Positions 26,659 to 34,307 of a DNA stretch of 38,127 nucleotides are shown piece by piece (within the stretch, counting starts at the first letter, position 1; each line of letters starts with the position of its first letter). The notes under the pieces were generated by a model, which was not told where the DNA came from, searched no databases, and was given only the letters and a program-made list of their open reading frames with translations. Both the position numbers and the translations under genes were made by a program. Origin of the DNA: Bacteroidia bacterium (GTDB lineage: Bacteria; Bacteroidota; Bacteroidia; Flavobacteriales; Flavobacteriaceae); contig JAUIGC010000012.1 in assembly GCA_030429835.1 (NCBI GenBank), positions 1-38,127 of the forward strand. The letters are read 5' to 3'.

Positions 26659-26666
26659 CAAATGTA
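26659..26666 (-). promoter_or_regulatory. Candidate -7 box of the small transcription unit
   Basis: TACATTTG on the minus strand is a full match to TAnnTTTG. Expected transcription start is about 26652, leaving a leader of roughly 18 bases to ATG 26634. A TTG lies 11 bases upstream, too close for the usual -33 element, so the match rests on the -7 box alone. Confidence 0.45.
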
Positions 26667-26749
26667 GTGCCTGTCTCCAAGTACTGGACACGGTTAAAGA
26701 CGAACGTCCTTTGTACTATCGGTGAATTGAAAAAAAGTGTGGATAAATC

Positions 26750-26781
26750 AAAAATTCCTAAGTGAATATCTTTAAGGAATT
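26750..26781 (-). terminator. Likely terminator of the MutS-like gene
   Basis: On the minus strand AATTCCT and AGGAATT form a 7-bp stem with a 15-base loop, followed directly by a run of T (TTTTTGATTT). It starts 58 bases after the stop of the gene at 26840-28609, the right place for a Rho-independent terminator. The 588-base gap 26252-26839 otherwise contains only the small unit described separately. Confidence 0.5.
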
Positions 26782-26839
26782 CCAAGGACCCGAACTGATT
26801 ATGATAAAAACATCGATTACTCAAAAAGTAGATATCCTA

Positions 26840-28609
26840 CTATATGATGTCCATTTTTCGTAATAAAAAAGATGCGTTCATGTTTTGGCAAATACCTTTC
26901 TTAAAGGTATAATCAAAATGAAGTTCATCATCAATGATTTCGGCATCAAAGTAATAGTTCTTTACCTGTGGCAATGCTTGGGACACCTCACAAAGGCTTA
27001 AATCGTGGGTGGCTATGATACCAGTCGATTTTGAGCTTACCAAACGTTCCACGAATTTTCTCGAGCCCTTGGCCTTATCGGTACTGTTGGTGCCTTTTAG
27101 AATTTCGTCCAATACAATAAAGTAATTATCTCTTTGTATTTCGTCTACGATAAACTTCAACCGTTGCAATTCGGAGAAGAAATAAGACTCGTCATCAGTT
27201 AAGGAATCCGTAGTGCGCATACTGGTTATTAACTTTATGGGATTGTATTCCATGGACTTGGCACAAACCGGTAAACCAATATTAGCCATCACAATCTGTA
27301 GGGAAACCGTCCTTAGAAATGTACTTTTCCCTGCCATATTGGCCCCCGTAATGATAAAGAAATCTTCCTTATCTATCTTATAATCATTCAACACACTTTT
27401 TTCAGGTGCCAACAAGGGGTGACCTGCCCCTTCTGAATGGATAGTCACATTATTTTCCTTTAGGATAGGGAAGTTATATTCTGGATGATTAAACACAAAG
27501 TTCCCAAGGCTGTTTTGAGCATCAAAAAAAGCTATCACATCAAACCAGTTCTTAACGGATGTGCCATGAATAGCTAACCATTTTTCAATCTTGTAACAGG
27601 TGTATAGTCCCCGAAGAAACAGACCGTTTCCAAAAATGAGAAATAATATATTATTGTTTTGGTCCAAGTCTCCCAATAGTTTAGAGAATTCCTTTAGGAC
27701 CAAAGAAGTTTTTTTCCCCTCACTAAGTATTTCCGATTTTTTATCCTTGAATACCTTTGAGGTAAATTCTTTCGATTCGATTAAACCGAGTAACTGATTG
27801 TATTGTTCAAAGATGGATTGCAACTTGCCCGTACCCGCTATCAAGGTCATTACCTTTTTTGTAAACAGACCAGTGATGAAAAGTCCAAACAGCATCCAGT
27901 AAAGAAGCATGGATGCACTTATAAAGTCACCAAAAAACAGACCGAAAAACATAAGGCTTAGCCCTGAAAACACCCAAGGTATTACTCCCATAACTTTGGG
28001 AACAAAAGGTCTGTAATTATCGATCCAACGAACTACGGCATTTGTGGTGGTTTCCGTTTTTGCCAAGGAAGCCGTTGCCGAGAAATTCTGCCGCCATTGG
28101 GGCATATTCCCCAATTCCCGAAGGCCTTCCTGCTTACCCCTTATGTTTTCAATTGAATTTTCCTTTAAGATAGAGGCCAAAAGTGCACTGCCTTCGGGCA
28201 GGAAAGTTCTATTGATATATTGATAAAAAGACCCAATACCAAAAAGATCTATATCCTGACTATAAAAATGGTCACTGTCCTTAAATTCATCTCCTGTTGG
28301 GAGGTGTTTAAACTTTCGATGAAGCACTTGAATCTCTACCTCATTTAGGGCTATCAATTTCTTCAATTTGTCCCGTTTATATTGTAAATCCGCATGTCTG
28401 GAGACTAGAAAAAGAAAAATGGCAATAACCGCAACGACCAACCCAACAACTATTCTTGTATTTTCAAAAAACATGTATACCCCGAAGGCAGCCAGAAAAA
28501 AAATGACCAAGCGAGTCATACTGGAAGTAAGCAATTGAGATTTTACCCTGACCAATGCCTCCTTGTGTTCTTTTATTTCTGTTTGGTAAAAGGCAAATGG
28601 CTTTGGCAT
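26840..28609 (-). CDS. Membrane-anchored MutS-family ATPase
   Basis: 589 residues. The C-terminal third is a MutS-type ATPase: Walker A TGANMAGKSTFL (about 421-432), the conserved SMRTTDSLTDDESYFFSEL, Walker B FIVLDEILKGTNS (about 498-510) and IIATHDLSL (H535). The N-terminal mismatch-recognition domain of MutS1 is absent. In its place are hydrophobic pairs at about 31-70 and 205-250 which look like four transmembrane helices, with the remnant core/lever region between (FEQYNQLL, LLGDLDQNNN). Such short MutS relatives are common in Bacteroidota and their function is unknown; a role in mismatch repair should not be assumed. Single-gene unit with its own terminator. Confidence 0.9.
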   Translation of the reverse strand: MPKPFAFYQTEIKEHKEALVRVKSQLLTSSMTRLVIFFLAAFGVYMFFENTRIVVGLVVAVIAIFLFLVSRHADLQYKRDKLKKLIALNEVEIQVLHRKFKHLPTGDEFKDSDHFYSQDIDLFGIGSFYQYINRTFLPEGSALLASILKENSIENIRGKQEGLRELGNMPQWRQNFSATASLAKTETTTNAVVRWIDNYRPFVPKVMGVIPWVFSGLSLMFFGLFFGDFISASMLLYWMLFGLFITGLFTKKVMTLIAGTGKLQSIFEQYNQLLGLIESKEFTSKVFKDKKSEILSEGKKTSLVLKEFSKLLGDLDQNNNILFLIFGNGLFLRGLYTCYKIEKWLAIHGTSVKNWFDVIAFFDAQNSLGNFVFNHPEYNFPILKENNVTIHSEGAGHPLLAPEKSVLNDYKIDKEDFFIITGANMAGKSTFLRTVSLQIVMANIGLPVCAKSMEYNPIKLITSMRTTDSLTDDESYFFSELQRLKFIVDEIQRDNYFIVLDEILKGTNSTDKAKGSRKFVERLVSSKSTGIIATHDLSLCEVSQALPQVKNYYFDAEIIDDELHFDYTFKKGICQNMNASFLLRKMDII

Positions 28610-28737
28610 ATGAAGATTTATAAAGTAAAACTACCGGAATCTTTTTTTGAAAGCCGTAAAGATAATCAGTCCTTTTAAACCATTTCGACATTAGGATAGT
28701 TTTAAATTAAGGCTCTTTGGCTTTATCCATTCCGGAT

Positions 28738-29235
28738 TTACCTAGGGGCATTTAAATTTTCGAATACATTTCCCTCGTAGGTGGTATAGTTTATTTTTAA
28801 CAAGTTGACCGACCGAAGTTCCTTTTTCAAATCCTCGATGATTCCCATTTTCACCCCAACATCAGCTTTAATGGATACCGTGGCCACCTTTCTAAGATGT
28901 TCGGGCATTCGGGACAAAATCTGTAAGGCATAATCTCCTATATCCTTGATAGCTACAAAACGATTGTCCATTTGAATTCTAGCCTCGTTTCCCATAACCG
29001 CGTTATGCGTACTATTGGCCTTTCCCACAAAAATTTCAATAATTCGATCCTGCTTATCCATCTTCTCCGTTTCCGTAGCCTTTGGAAGCGTATTTTCCAC
29101 CATTAAATTTTGATTTTTAATGGTCGTTACCGTCATAAAAAAGAAAAGCAGGATGAATACAATATCAGGTAATGATGCGGTTGATATTGCTGGCAAATTT
29201 CTATTGACCGACTTGAAGTTGTTGAATTTTATCAT
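28738..29235 (-). CDS. exbD: ExbD/TolR-family biopolymer transport protein, second of a pair
   Basis: 165-residue inner-membrane protein with one N-terminal helix (about 24-40: DIVFILLFFFMTVTTI) preceded by the conserved SLPD with channel Asp D24, then a periplasmic domain ending KINYTTYEGNVFENLN. ExbD uses the proton gradient with ExbB to energise TonB or related systems. It lies 3 bases after another exbD and is more diverged in its periplasmic part. No exbB/tolQ gene is adjacent in this window. The 128-base gap after it (28610-28737) shows no clear terminator. Confidence 0.9.
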   Translation of the reverse strand: MIKFNNFKSVNRNLPAISTASLPDIVFILLFFFMTVTTIKNQNLMVENTLPKATETEKMDKQDRIIEIFVGKANSTHNAVMGNEARIQMDNRFVAIKDIGDYALQILSRMPEHLRKVATVSIKADVGVKMGIIEDLKKELRSVNLLKINYTTYEGNVFENLNAPR

Positions 29236-29238
29236 AAT

Positions 29239-29838
29239 CTAATTTTTTACAGTTTCTGGTTCCAATATTTTTTGGGGATACATTTCCCTAATCACCTCAA
29301 TATGTTCCTTTAAGAGCTGTTTTCTTTCTTCGTTTGTTTCCTCTTTGTAATATTCCAATTCCATTTCCTCCAATGGTACTCCGAACAACCGTAGACTTTC
29401 CCTATCCCTTAAATGGTTATAGGCCCCAAGTATTTCATTTTGAACCGACACGTAGACCGGATAGCTAGTATTTCTCTGCGTTTTTATAGAAATTATGGCC
29501 TTACCCGGATGTTCGGAAAGTTCATCCGTACCAATACCCCGACAATAATCACAATTCGACCCTCCATTATCAATGAATTCAGTCACGCCCTTCCTAAGAA
29601 CTTCAAAGTGTATGATCTCTCCATTTGCCATTATTTCATCAGCATTATTTATACTGATTTCAAAAAGATTTCTTTCCTTGATATCGGCAATGGTGTCTTC
29701 GTTTTTTTGAGGCAGCATACGGTTTAGACCAGAATCGGTTTCTATAGAAGCTGTTACCAAAAAAAATATCAACAATAAAAAAGCAATATCTGCCATGGAA
29801 CCGGCATTTACCTCCTGAACTGTTCTGTGTGTTGCCAT
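29239..29838 (-). CDS. exbD: ExbD/TolR-family biopolymer transport protein, first of a pair
   Basis: 199-residue protein with the classical ExbD start: VNAGSMADIAFLLLIFFLVT (10-29) with channel Asp D17, then SIETDSGLNRMLPQ and a periplasmic domain. It carries an extra segment with a Cys pair (NCDYC, C95 and C98) before KAIISIKTQRNTSYPVYVSV, where standard ExbD has none. Flavobacteria often encode two ExbD proteins in tandem, usually after an exbB and sometimes a tonB; here the upstream neighbour is an MmcQ-like gene, so ExbB must be encoded elsewhere. Its ATG overlaps the 3' arm of a hairpin. Confidence 0.92.
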   Translation of the reverse strand: MATHRTVQEVNAGSMADIAFLLLIFFLVTASIETDSGLNRMLPQKNEDTIADIKERNLFEISINNADEIMANGEIIHFEVLRKGVTEFIDNGGSNCDYCRGIGTDELSEHPGKAIISIKTQRNTSYPVYVSVQNEILGAYNHLRDRESLRLFGVPLEEMELEYYKEETNEERKQLLKEHIEVIREMYPQKILEPETVKN

Positions 29839-29876
29839 TGATAGTGAATTTGAGCTTTTAGCTATTACACTATCAA
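29838..29876 (-). promoter_or_regulatory. Hairpin touching the exbD start codon
   Basis: TTGATAGTG and CACTATCAA are exact 9-bp arms around 21 bases, and the downstream arm ends on the first base of the exbD ATG on the minus strand. A smaller AGCT-AAA-AGCT stem sits in the loop. If transcribed it would occupy the ribosome-binding region and could limit translation. No terminator-like T run follows. The rest of the 142-base gap to 29980 shows only a weak TAAGTTTC box. Confidence 0.4.
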
Positions 29877-29980
29877 TTACTTAAAATAATTGCTGAAAAG
29901 AAACTTAGAATGAGTGAAGGCCACCTTTGGGTGAGTAAATGGTCTATAATTCAATATATCATCAGTCAGGAAATAAAATG

Positions 29981-30337
29981 TTATAGACCGTCATATTCTT
30001 CTCTTAACTTTTTGGTGAACTTGGCCACTATTAAATCGTAAGAATGATCTATCAGTTCCAAAACCAGTTCTGGTGGCAGGCTTTCTATAAACAGGGTATT
30101 CCAATGAATCTTGCTCATGTGGTAACCGGGAACAATGATACCATCATATTCCTCCCTAAGCTCAATTCCCCGGTCGGGATCACATTTTAAATTAACCTGG
30201 GAAGGTGTTCGCTCAAGACCTGACAAGGCAAACATTTTCCCCATCACCTTAAAGACCAAGGTTTTTTCATCAAACGGAAAATCCTCGGTCACTCCTTTTT
30301 TAGATAGGCAATAATCCCTAAAAACCTCAATGTTCAT
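29981..30337 (-). CDS. MmcQ/YjbR family protein
   Basis: 118 residues of the CyaY-like YjbR/MmcQ fold: MNIEVFRDYCLSKKGVTEDF, PFDEKTLVFKVMGKMFAL, VNLKCDPDRGIELREEYDGI, GYHMSKIHWNTLFIE and LIDHSYDLIVAKFTKKL. The family is described as putative DNA-binding but its cellular role is not settled. It is the last gene of a compact run that starts upstream at the TPR gene (gap 8 bases to the Dabb gene). Length is standard for the family. Confidence 0.9.
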   Translation of the reverse strand: MNIEVFRDYCLSKKGVTEDFPFDEKTLVFKVMGKMFALSGLERTPSQVNLKCDPDRGIELREEYDGIIVPGYHMSKIHWNTLFIESLPPELVLELIDHSYDLIVAKFTKKLREEYDGL

Positions 30338-30345
30338 TTTAAAGT

Positions 30346-30738
30346 TTAAATACCCTGGGAGTCATAAACGATTACCTTGGTCCATAAATGTGCAGATTCC
30401 TCAATGAACAATTTATGTGAAGCCTCATCCTGATAGGCCTGTTGTGCCTCAGCAGACTCAAAAGAAACCATTAAGGAGAATGTAAATGAACCATCGACCA
30501 CGTCCCTACTGGCCTTCGGTGGAGTGCCAATGAATTTAGTCTTCGCATACCCCGAGTTGTCCAAAAATTTGGTAAGTGATTTTACAAAAGCTGTTCTGTC
30601 TGCTTCACTATCAGGGTTTTCCAACCAAAAAAATACGGTGTGGTTAAAAGTTGGGTCAAATTCTTTCATATCTTCTTTTGTTTGGCCATAGGCCGTTAAT
30701 GAGAGGGTCAAAAATAATAAAGTTGCGATTGTTTTCAT
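30346..30738 (-). CDS. Secreted Dabb-domain (stress-responsive alpha/beta barrel) protein
   Basis: 130 residues: a signal peptide (MKTIATLLFLTLSLTAYGQ, cleavage about 18), then a Dabb fold with FNHTVFFWLENPDSEADRTA, FVKSLTKFL, DGSFTFSLMVSFESAEAQQA and ASHKLFIEESAHLWTKVIVY. The His in FNHTVFFW and the C-terminal FIEES pattern are typical. Dabb proteins form dimeric ferredoxin-like barrels; periplasmic versions are common in Bacteroidota but function is unknown. It lies 9 bases after the DUF4230 gene. Confidence 0.88.
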   Translation of the reverse strand: MKTIATLLFLTLSLTAYGQTKEDMKEFDPTFNHTVFFWLENPDSEADRTAFVKSLTKFLDNSGYAKTKFIGTPPKASRDVVDGSFTFSLMVSFESAEAQQAYQDEASHKLFIEESAHLWTKVIVYDSQGI

Positions 30739-30747
30739 TTTGCTGTC

Positions 30748-31371
30748 CTATTTTTCCAATAATTTCTTTTGTTCTTCAGTAATCCTAAGCGCAGAGTAAT
30801 CCAATTTCCAGCCAATGGTCTCCACGATTTTTTCAATCAACAAAACAGATTGTAATGCTTCCTTTCTTGCCGTGTCCATAAGCCCGCTTTCAGGTATTTT
30901 TTCCCGAATGTGTTTCTTGGCCTCAACATTTAAACTGGTTAAATCATCTGGCGTAAAAAGGTTAAAAAGTCCATTTTTGATATCATAAAATTCCAGTTCC
31001 GGTTCCACCGAAAGTATCTCCGGTTCAGGGAAGTTGGATAAGATTATTTTTTTCTTGCTTTCATCGGCATGCATTAAAATCTTACTGAGATCATATCCTA
31101 TATGGGCTTTGGCCTTAATAACAATCAAGGCCCGTTTTTTACTGATGAGCAAACTCATAAAGCGCTCCCTGGAATTCTCATATTTGTAGACTTCGGCAAA
31201 ATCACCCTCAACCGAGATCAATTTACAGACACTCTTGATCTTTTCCATCAGAACCGTGGATTGATGGGTGGTAATCTCCTTGCTTTGTTTTCTCCTAAAA
31301 AGGGAAAATAGCCAGTACATGCTTATTCCTCCCAAAATCAATCCCAAAAAAACATCCAGAATATTATCCAT
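30748..31371 (-). CDS. DUF4230 membrane-anchored protein
   Basis: 207 residues. An N-terminal helix (about 5-24, LDVFLGLILGGISMYWLFSL) is followed by a soluble domain matching DUF4230 in general layout: KLISVEGDFAEVYKYENS, KRALIVIKAKAHIGYDLSKI, KIILSNFPEPEILSVEPELE and the YDIKNGLFNLFTPDDLTSLN segment, then a helical tail. Function is unknown. It overlaps the DUF4260 gene by 8 bases, suggesting coupled translation. Recognition is from pattern memory, so the family name is likely but not certain. Confidence 0.82.
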   Translation of the reverse strand: MDNILDVFLGLILGGISMYWLFSLFRRKQSKEITTHQSTVLMEKIKSVCKLISVEGDFAEVYKYENSRERFMSLLISKKRALIVIKAKAHIGYDLSKILMHADESKKKIILSNFPEPEILSVEPELEFYDIKNGLFNLFTPDDLTSLNVEAKKHIREKIPESGLMDTARKEALQSVLLIEKIVETIGWKLDYSALRITEEQKKLLEK

Positions 31372-31723
31372 TGGTTTTTCCTATTTCTCCTAAATGTGTG
31401 TACTTAAAACCTTTATCATATTTGAGTCCGTATCCAAAAATCCTATCCATGGAGGAATGGGTAAATAGGATAACACCCACCATTTCAATAATTGGGAAAG
31501 ATAAGTACATCCCAAAAAAATAGAAAAGAATGGCAATGCCTTTATGGTGAAACAAATTATAGCCCGCAGCTCCAACCCGATTGTTGATCAGATAACCCAA
31601 CATACCCACATCTGGAGTTAAAATCAACACAAAAAACAGCCACCATGGATATCCCAACAGACCGTACATAAAAATCCCAAGTACAAACATGGCCAACTCC
31701 TCTAATTTCAGCAGTTTTTTCAT
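31364..31723 (-). CDS. DUF4260 membrane protein
   Basis: 119 residues with about three to four hydrophobic helices: LAMFVLGIFMYGLLGYPWWL, FVLILTPDVGMLGYLIN and AILFYFFGMYLSFPIIEMVG. It ends with a polar DRIFGYGLKYDKGFKYTHLG, the signature end of DUF4260 proteins. Function is unknown. The start ATG 31723 follows the cyclase-family stop by 2 bases and it overlaps the next gene, so it is inside a tight operon. Confidence 0.85.
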   Translation of the reverse strand: MKKLLKLEELAMFVLGIFMYGLLGYPWWLFFVLILTPDVGMLGYLINNRVGAAGYNLFHHKGIAILFYFFGMYLSFPIIEMVGVILFTHSSMDRIFGYGLKYDKGFKYTHLGEIGKTNG

Positions 31724-31725
31724 AT

Positions 31726-32478
31726 TTAAAAATCCTTTATTTTGTACAGAACGGGTCTACTGGGACTGGCATCGTTTACAAAGGGCGCCATTTGAATATT
31801 TAAAAAATAGACTCCATCCTCTACCTCATTGGGAACAAAAATAAACTCGGTGATCGTAGCTTCCTTCCTAAGGTCACCCTTGAAATTCCAAAAAGCCTTA
31901 TGGGCACTTAAGGCACCCCCATCCCTTTCCTTATCCAATGAAGGTAAATCCACGAGTACGTGATCAATGCCCATGAGTACTAGAAATTCAGCTGCATCCT
32001 CCATCAAATAAGGAGGATTGCTATTGGAATACTGTTTTGAAAACTTTTCCTTGGTGTTGGGCAAGGTTCTGATGACAAGGGCATCCAAATTCGTAGATTT
32101 TATGGCGTTTTTCAACTGCTGACGAGATATTACAAAATCCTCCCCTAGCTTTCCCGGGGCAATGGTAACTACCTCTGCCAAAAAGAAATATCTATTTAAG
32201 GCATCATTGACCGAATGGAATTTAGTGGTAATATGCCCAATACATTCGGTATGGGTTCCATGGGCATGCGGATTGAACCAGATATCGTTAAAATTGGTGG
32301 ATGCGCCGGCCTTAACGCTTCCTGTAAAGCCATGCTCCGTGTGGGGCTCAATTCTCGGGGGATTTACATACCAAGCATTTACATTTGAAATATCACCCGT
32401 CATAGGAATGGATATATCCAACGGTTGCGATAAATCTATTTTAAATTCCCGCTTTTTATATTTTATGATTGTTTTCAA
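31726..32478 (-). CDS. Cyclase-family metal hydrolase (kynurenine formamidase-like)
   Basis: 250 residues of the cyclase/KynB superfamily, which hydrolyses formamide or cyclic substrates with a bound metal. Key features are the N-terminal PLDISIPMTGDISNVNAWYV, the metal-binding NPHAHGTHTECIGHIT (an H-x-G-T-H-x-E-x-x-x-H variant of the usual HxGTHxDxPxH) and a later LVLMGIDHVLVDLPSLDKER with GGALSAHKAFWN. Start is TTG 32478; an in-frame stop lies just upstream and no ATG is available near. The Glu in place of Asp marks the bacterial subset but not the substrate. Confidence 0.87.
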   Translation of the reverse strand: MKTIIKYKKREFKIDLSQPLDISIPMTGDISNVNAWYVNPPRIEPHTEHGFTGSVKAGASTNFNDIWFNPHAHGTHTECIGHITTKFHSVNDALNRYFFLAEVVTIAPGKLGEDFVISRQQLKNAIKSTNLDALVIRTLPNTKEKFSKQYSNSNPPYLMEDAAEFLVLMGIDHVLVDLPSLDKERDGGALSAHKAFWNFKGDLRKEATITEFIFVPNEVEDGVYFLNIQMAPFVNDASPSRPVLYKIKDF

Positions 32479-32502
32479 CCTTAGTTTATATGAAGCAATT
32501 AA

Positions 32503-33693
32503 CTAGGACAAGTTAATCATAAACAAATCAGCAGCAATTCCATCGGCCAAAAACTTGCCTTTTTGGGTTGTGATAAGAATGTCTCCATCTAGATTTAATA
32601 GTCCTTGATCTCTAAATTTTTTGGATTGTAAAAGCAGATATTCTTCATATTTTCCACCAAATTCCTTTTGAATCCGATTTAGGGATACACCCCATATGGT
32701 TCTGAGACCTGTCATGATATATTCATTGTATTTATCCCTGATGGTCAATAGTTCTGTTTCCATGGGAAGTTCATCATTCTCAATGGCCTTTATATATTTT
32801 GGATTATTGTTGATGTTCCACCCACGACGCTGACCATCAAAGGAATGTGCCGAAGGCCCAATCCCCATATATTTTTTCTGCTGCCAATAGGCCGAATTAT
32901 TTTTGGAGAAATAGCCAGATTTTCCAAAGTTGGAAATTTCATAGCAATCAAACCCGGCCGCCAAAAGCATCTGGTACAGAACCTGAAAATGTTCCTGGGT
33001 CTCCTCATCGGTTGCCGGCACGATCAATTCTTTTTCAACAAATCTGGCCAAAGCAGTTTTGGGCTCTACGGTGAGGGCATAACTGGAGATATGGGGCACA
33101 TTAAAACTGAGTGCTTTTTCAATGTTTTTTTTCCATCGCGCCACACTCATATTGGGCATTCCATAAATAAGGTCTATAGAAATATTATCAAAATGTCTAG
33201 AAGCCAATTGCAGGCATTTCTCAGCTTGTTCCACGTTGTGGGCACGGTTCATCAACTTCAGGTCTTCTTCAAAAAAAGATTGGATTCCTATGCTCAAGCG
33301 GTTGATGGGACCCTGGGACAACTCTAAAATCTTGGTATCGGACAAATCATCGGGATTGGCCTCGAGGGTTATCTCAGGATTACCGGAGACATTATAACTT
33401 TCATAAACCGCATGGATGATGGCTTCAATTTCTTTTGGGTCTAGGACGGACGGGGTACCTCCTCCAAAATAAATGGTTTCCACTATTTCGCCCTTAAATT
33501 CCGATTTTCTGAGTTCAAGCTCCTTTATGAGGGCACACACCATGGTTTCCTTTTTTCCCATAGAAGTAGAAAAATGGAAATCGCAATAGTGACAGGCCTG
33601 TTTGCAGAAAGGGATGTGAATATAAATGCCAGCCCCCTCCTCCCCCGAAGGGGGTACTTTTTCCAAACCGATTGAATCTTTAGCCTTGTCCAA
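32503..33693 (-). CDS. hemW: Radical SAM protein HemW (heme chaperone family), repeat-altered N-terminus
   Basis: About 396 residues. The radical SAM motif is CKQACHYC (C30, C34, C37) in IYIHIPFCKQACHYCDFHFS, followed by YFGGGTPS, LEANPDDL and RLSIGIQSF, all typical of the HemN/HemW group. A KNNSAYWQQKKYMGIGPSAH segment corresponds to the HNxxYW region, with Asn in the first position. Short length and the single HemN-like C-terminal domain favour HemW (heme trafficking) over true HemN. HemW normally begins close to the IYIHIPF strand; here residues 11-21 (EKVPPSGEEGA) are encoded by a GC-rich palindromic repeat, and the only start codons are TTG 33693 or TTG 33666. Expression level may be affected. 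Confidence 0.9.
   Translation of the reverse strand: MDKAKDSIGLEKVPPSGEEGAGIYIHIPFCKQACHYCDFHFSTSMGKKETMVCALIKELELRKSEFKGEIVETIYFGGGTPSVLDPKEIEAIIHAVYESYNVSGNPEITLEANPDDLSDTKILELSQGPINRLSIGIQSFFEEDLKLMNRAHNVEQAEKCLQLASRHFDNISIDLIYGMPNMSVARWKKNIEKALSFNVPHISSYALTVEPKTALARFVEKELIVPATDEETQEHFQVLYQMLLAAGFDCYEISNFGKSGYFSKNNSAYWQQKKYMGIGPSAHSFDGQRRGWNINNNPKYIKAIENDELPMETELLTIRDKYNEYIMTGLRTIWGVSLNRIQKEFGGKYEEYLLLQSKKFRDQGLLNLDGDILITTQKGKFLADGIAADLFMINLS
33631..33657 (-). repeat. GC-rich palindromic repeat, copy in the 5' end of hemW
   Basis: Minus strand: ACCCCCTTCGGGGGAGGAGG followed by GGGCT. It has a CCCCC..GGGGG hairpin and a further GGGGG block, in otherwise AT-rich sequence. It is the same pattern as the copy at 33744-33770 but in the opposite orientation. 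It is translated as VPPSGEEGA near the HemW start. Confidence 0.6.
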
Positions 33694-33701
33694 TTTATGG
33701 T

Positions 33702-34304
33702 TTAGTTTTTCTTTTTCCGCAAATTCACCTGCAAAGAGTTTTTAACTCCCCCTCTGGGGGCTGGGGGACTATTTTGTTTCACAAAAGCCTCCCATCCAGA
33801 ATAAGATTTACCGACCTCTACCCTGCCCTCATTATAAAAATGACACACAGCAGCGGCCAGTCCATCCGTACTGTCCAGATTTTTAGGTAGCGATTTTAGG
33901 GACAAGACACTTTGCAGCATTTTTGCTACTTGTTCCTTACTAGCATTTCCATTGCCCGTAATGGCCATTTTTATCTTTTTGGGCAGGTATTCCGTAATGG
34001 GTATTTGTCTGGACAGACCTGCCGCCATGGCCACTCCCTGAGCCCTTCCCAATTTTAGCATGGATTGCACATTTTTACCAAAAAAAGGGGCCTCAATGGC
34101 AATTTCATCTGGGTGATAGGTATCGATGAGTTCTATGGTTCGGTCAAAAATCAGTTTTAGTTTGGTATACGGATCATCGTATTTTTTTAGTTGCAATTCG
34201 TTCATTTGTATGAACTCCATTTTTTTGCCAACAACCTTAATCAGTCCAAAACCCATTATGGTAGTACCGGGATCTATACCTAAAATAATTTTCTCTATTG
34301 CCAA
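33702..34304 (-). CDS. ruvC: Holliday junction resolvase RuvC with repeat-encoded C-terminal tail
   Basis: 200 residues; resolves four-way junctions after RuvAB branch migration. Catalytic acids are visible: D11 in [10 protein letters not shown]71 in [10 protein letters not shown], and D144 and D147 in [30 protein letters not shown] is also conserved. Family members end near GWEAFVKQN-like sequence; here the tail from about residue 178 ([14 protein letters not shown]) is supplied by a GC-rich repeat, giving a longer than usual protein. Start is TTG 34304, since an in-frame stop lies two codons upstream. The junction to hemW is 8 bases. Confidence 0.95.
   Translation of the reverse strand: MAIEKIILGIDPGTTIMGFGLIKVVGKKMEFIQMNELQLKKYDDPYTKLKLIFDRTIELIDTYHPDEIAIEAPFFGKNVQSMLKLGRAQGVAMAAGLSRQIPITEYLPKKIKMAITGNGNASKEQVAKMLQSVLSLKSLPKNLDSTDGLAAAVCHFYNEGRVEVGKSYSGWEAFVKQNSPPAPRGGVKNSLQVNLRKKKN
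33744..33770 (+). repeat. GC-rich palindromic repeat, copy in the 3' end of ruvC
   Basis: Plus strand: ACTCCCCCTCTGGGGGCTGG followed by GGGACT. CCCCC-TCT-GGGGG is a hairpin at 33748-33760. It is the same element as at 33631-33657 in inverted orientation, 86 bases apart, so the two could pair with each other. It encodes SPPAPRGGV in the RuvC tail. Confidence 0.6.
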
Positions 34305-34307
34305 TGC

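Noticed and set aside
26642-26824. Minus-strand ORF of 60 codons after the MutS-like gene
   Set aside because: It spans the likely terminator of the MutS-like gene and the promoter box of the small unit, and its composition looks random.
32845-33327. Plus-strand ORF of 160 codons
   Set aside because: Antisense to hemW, whose radical SAM motifs are clear; no protein family seen.
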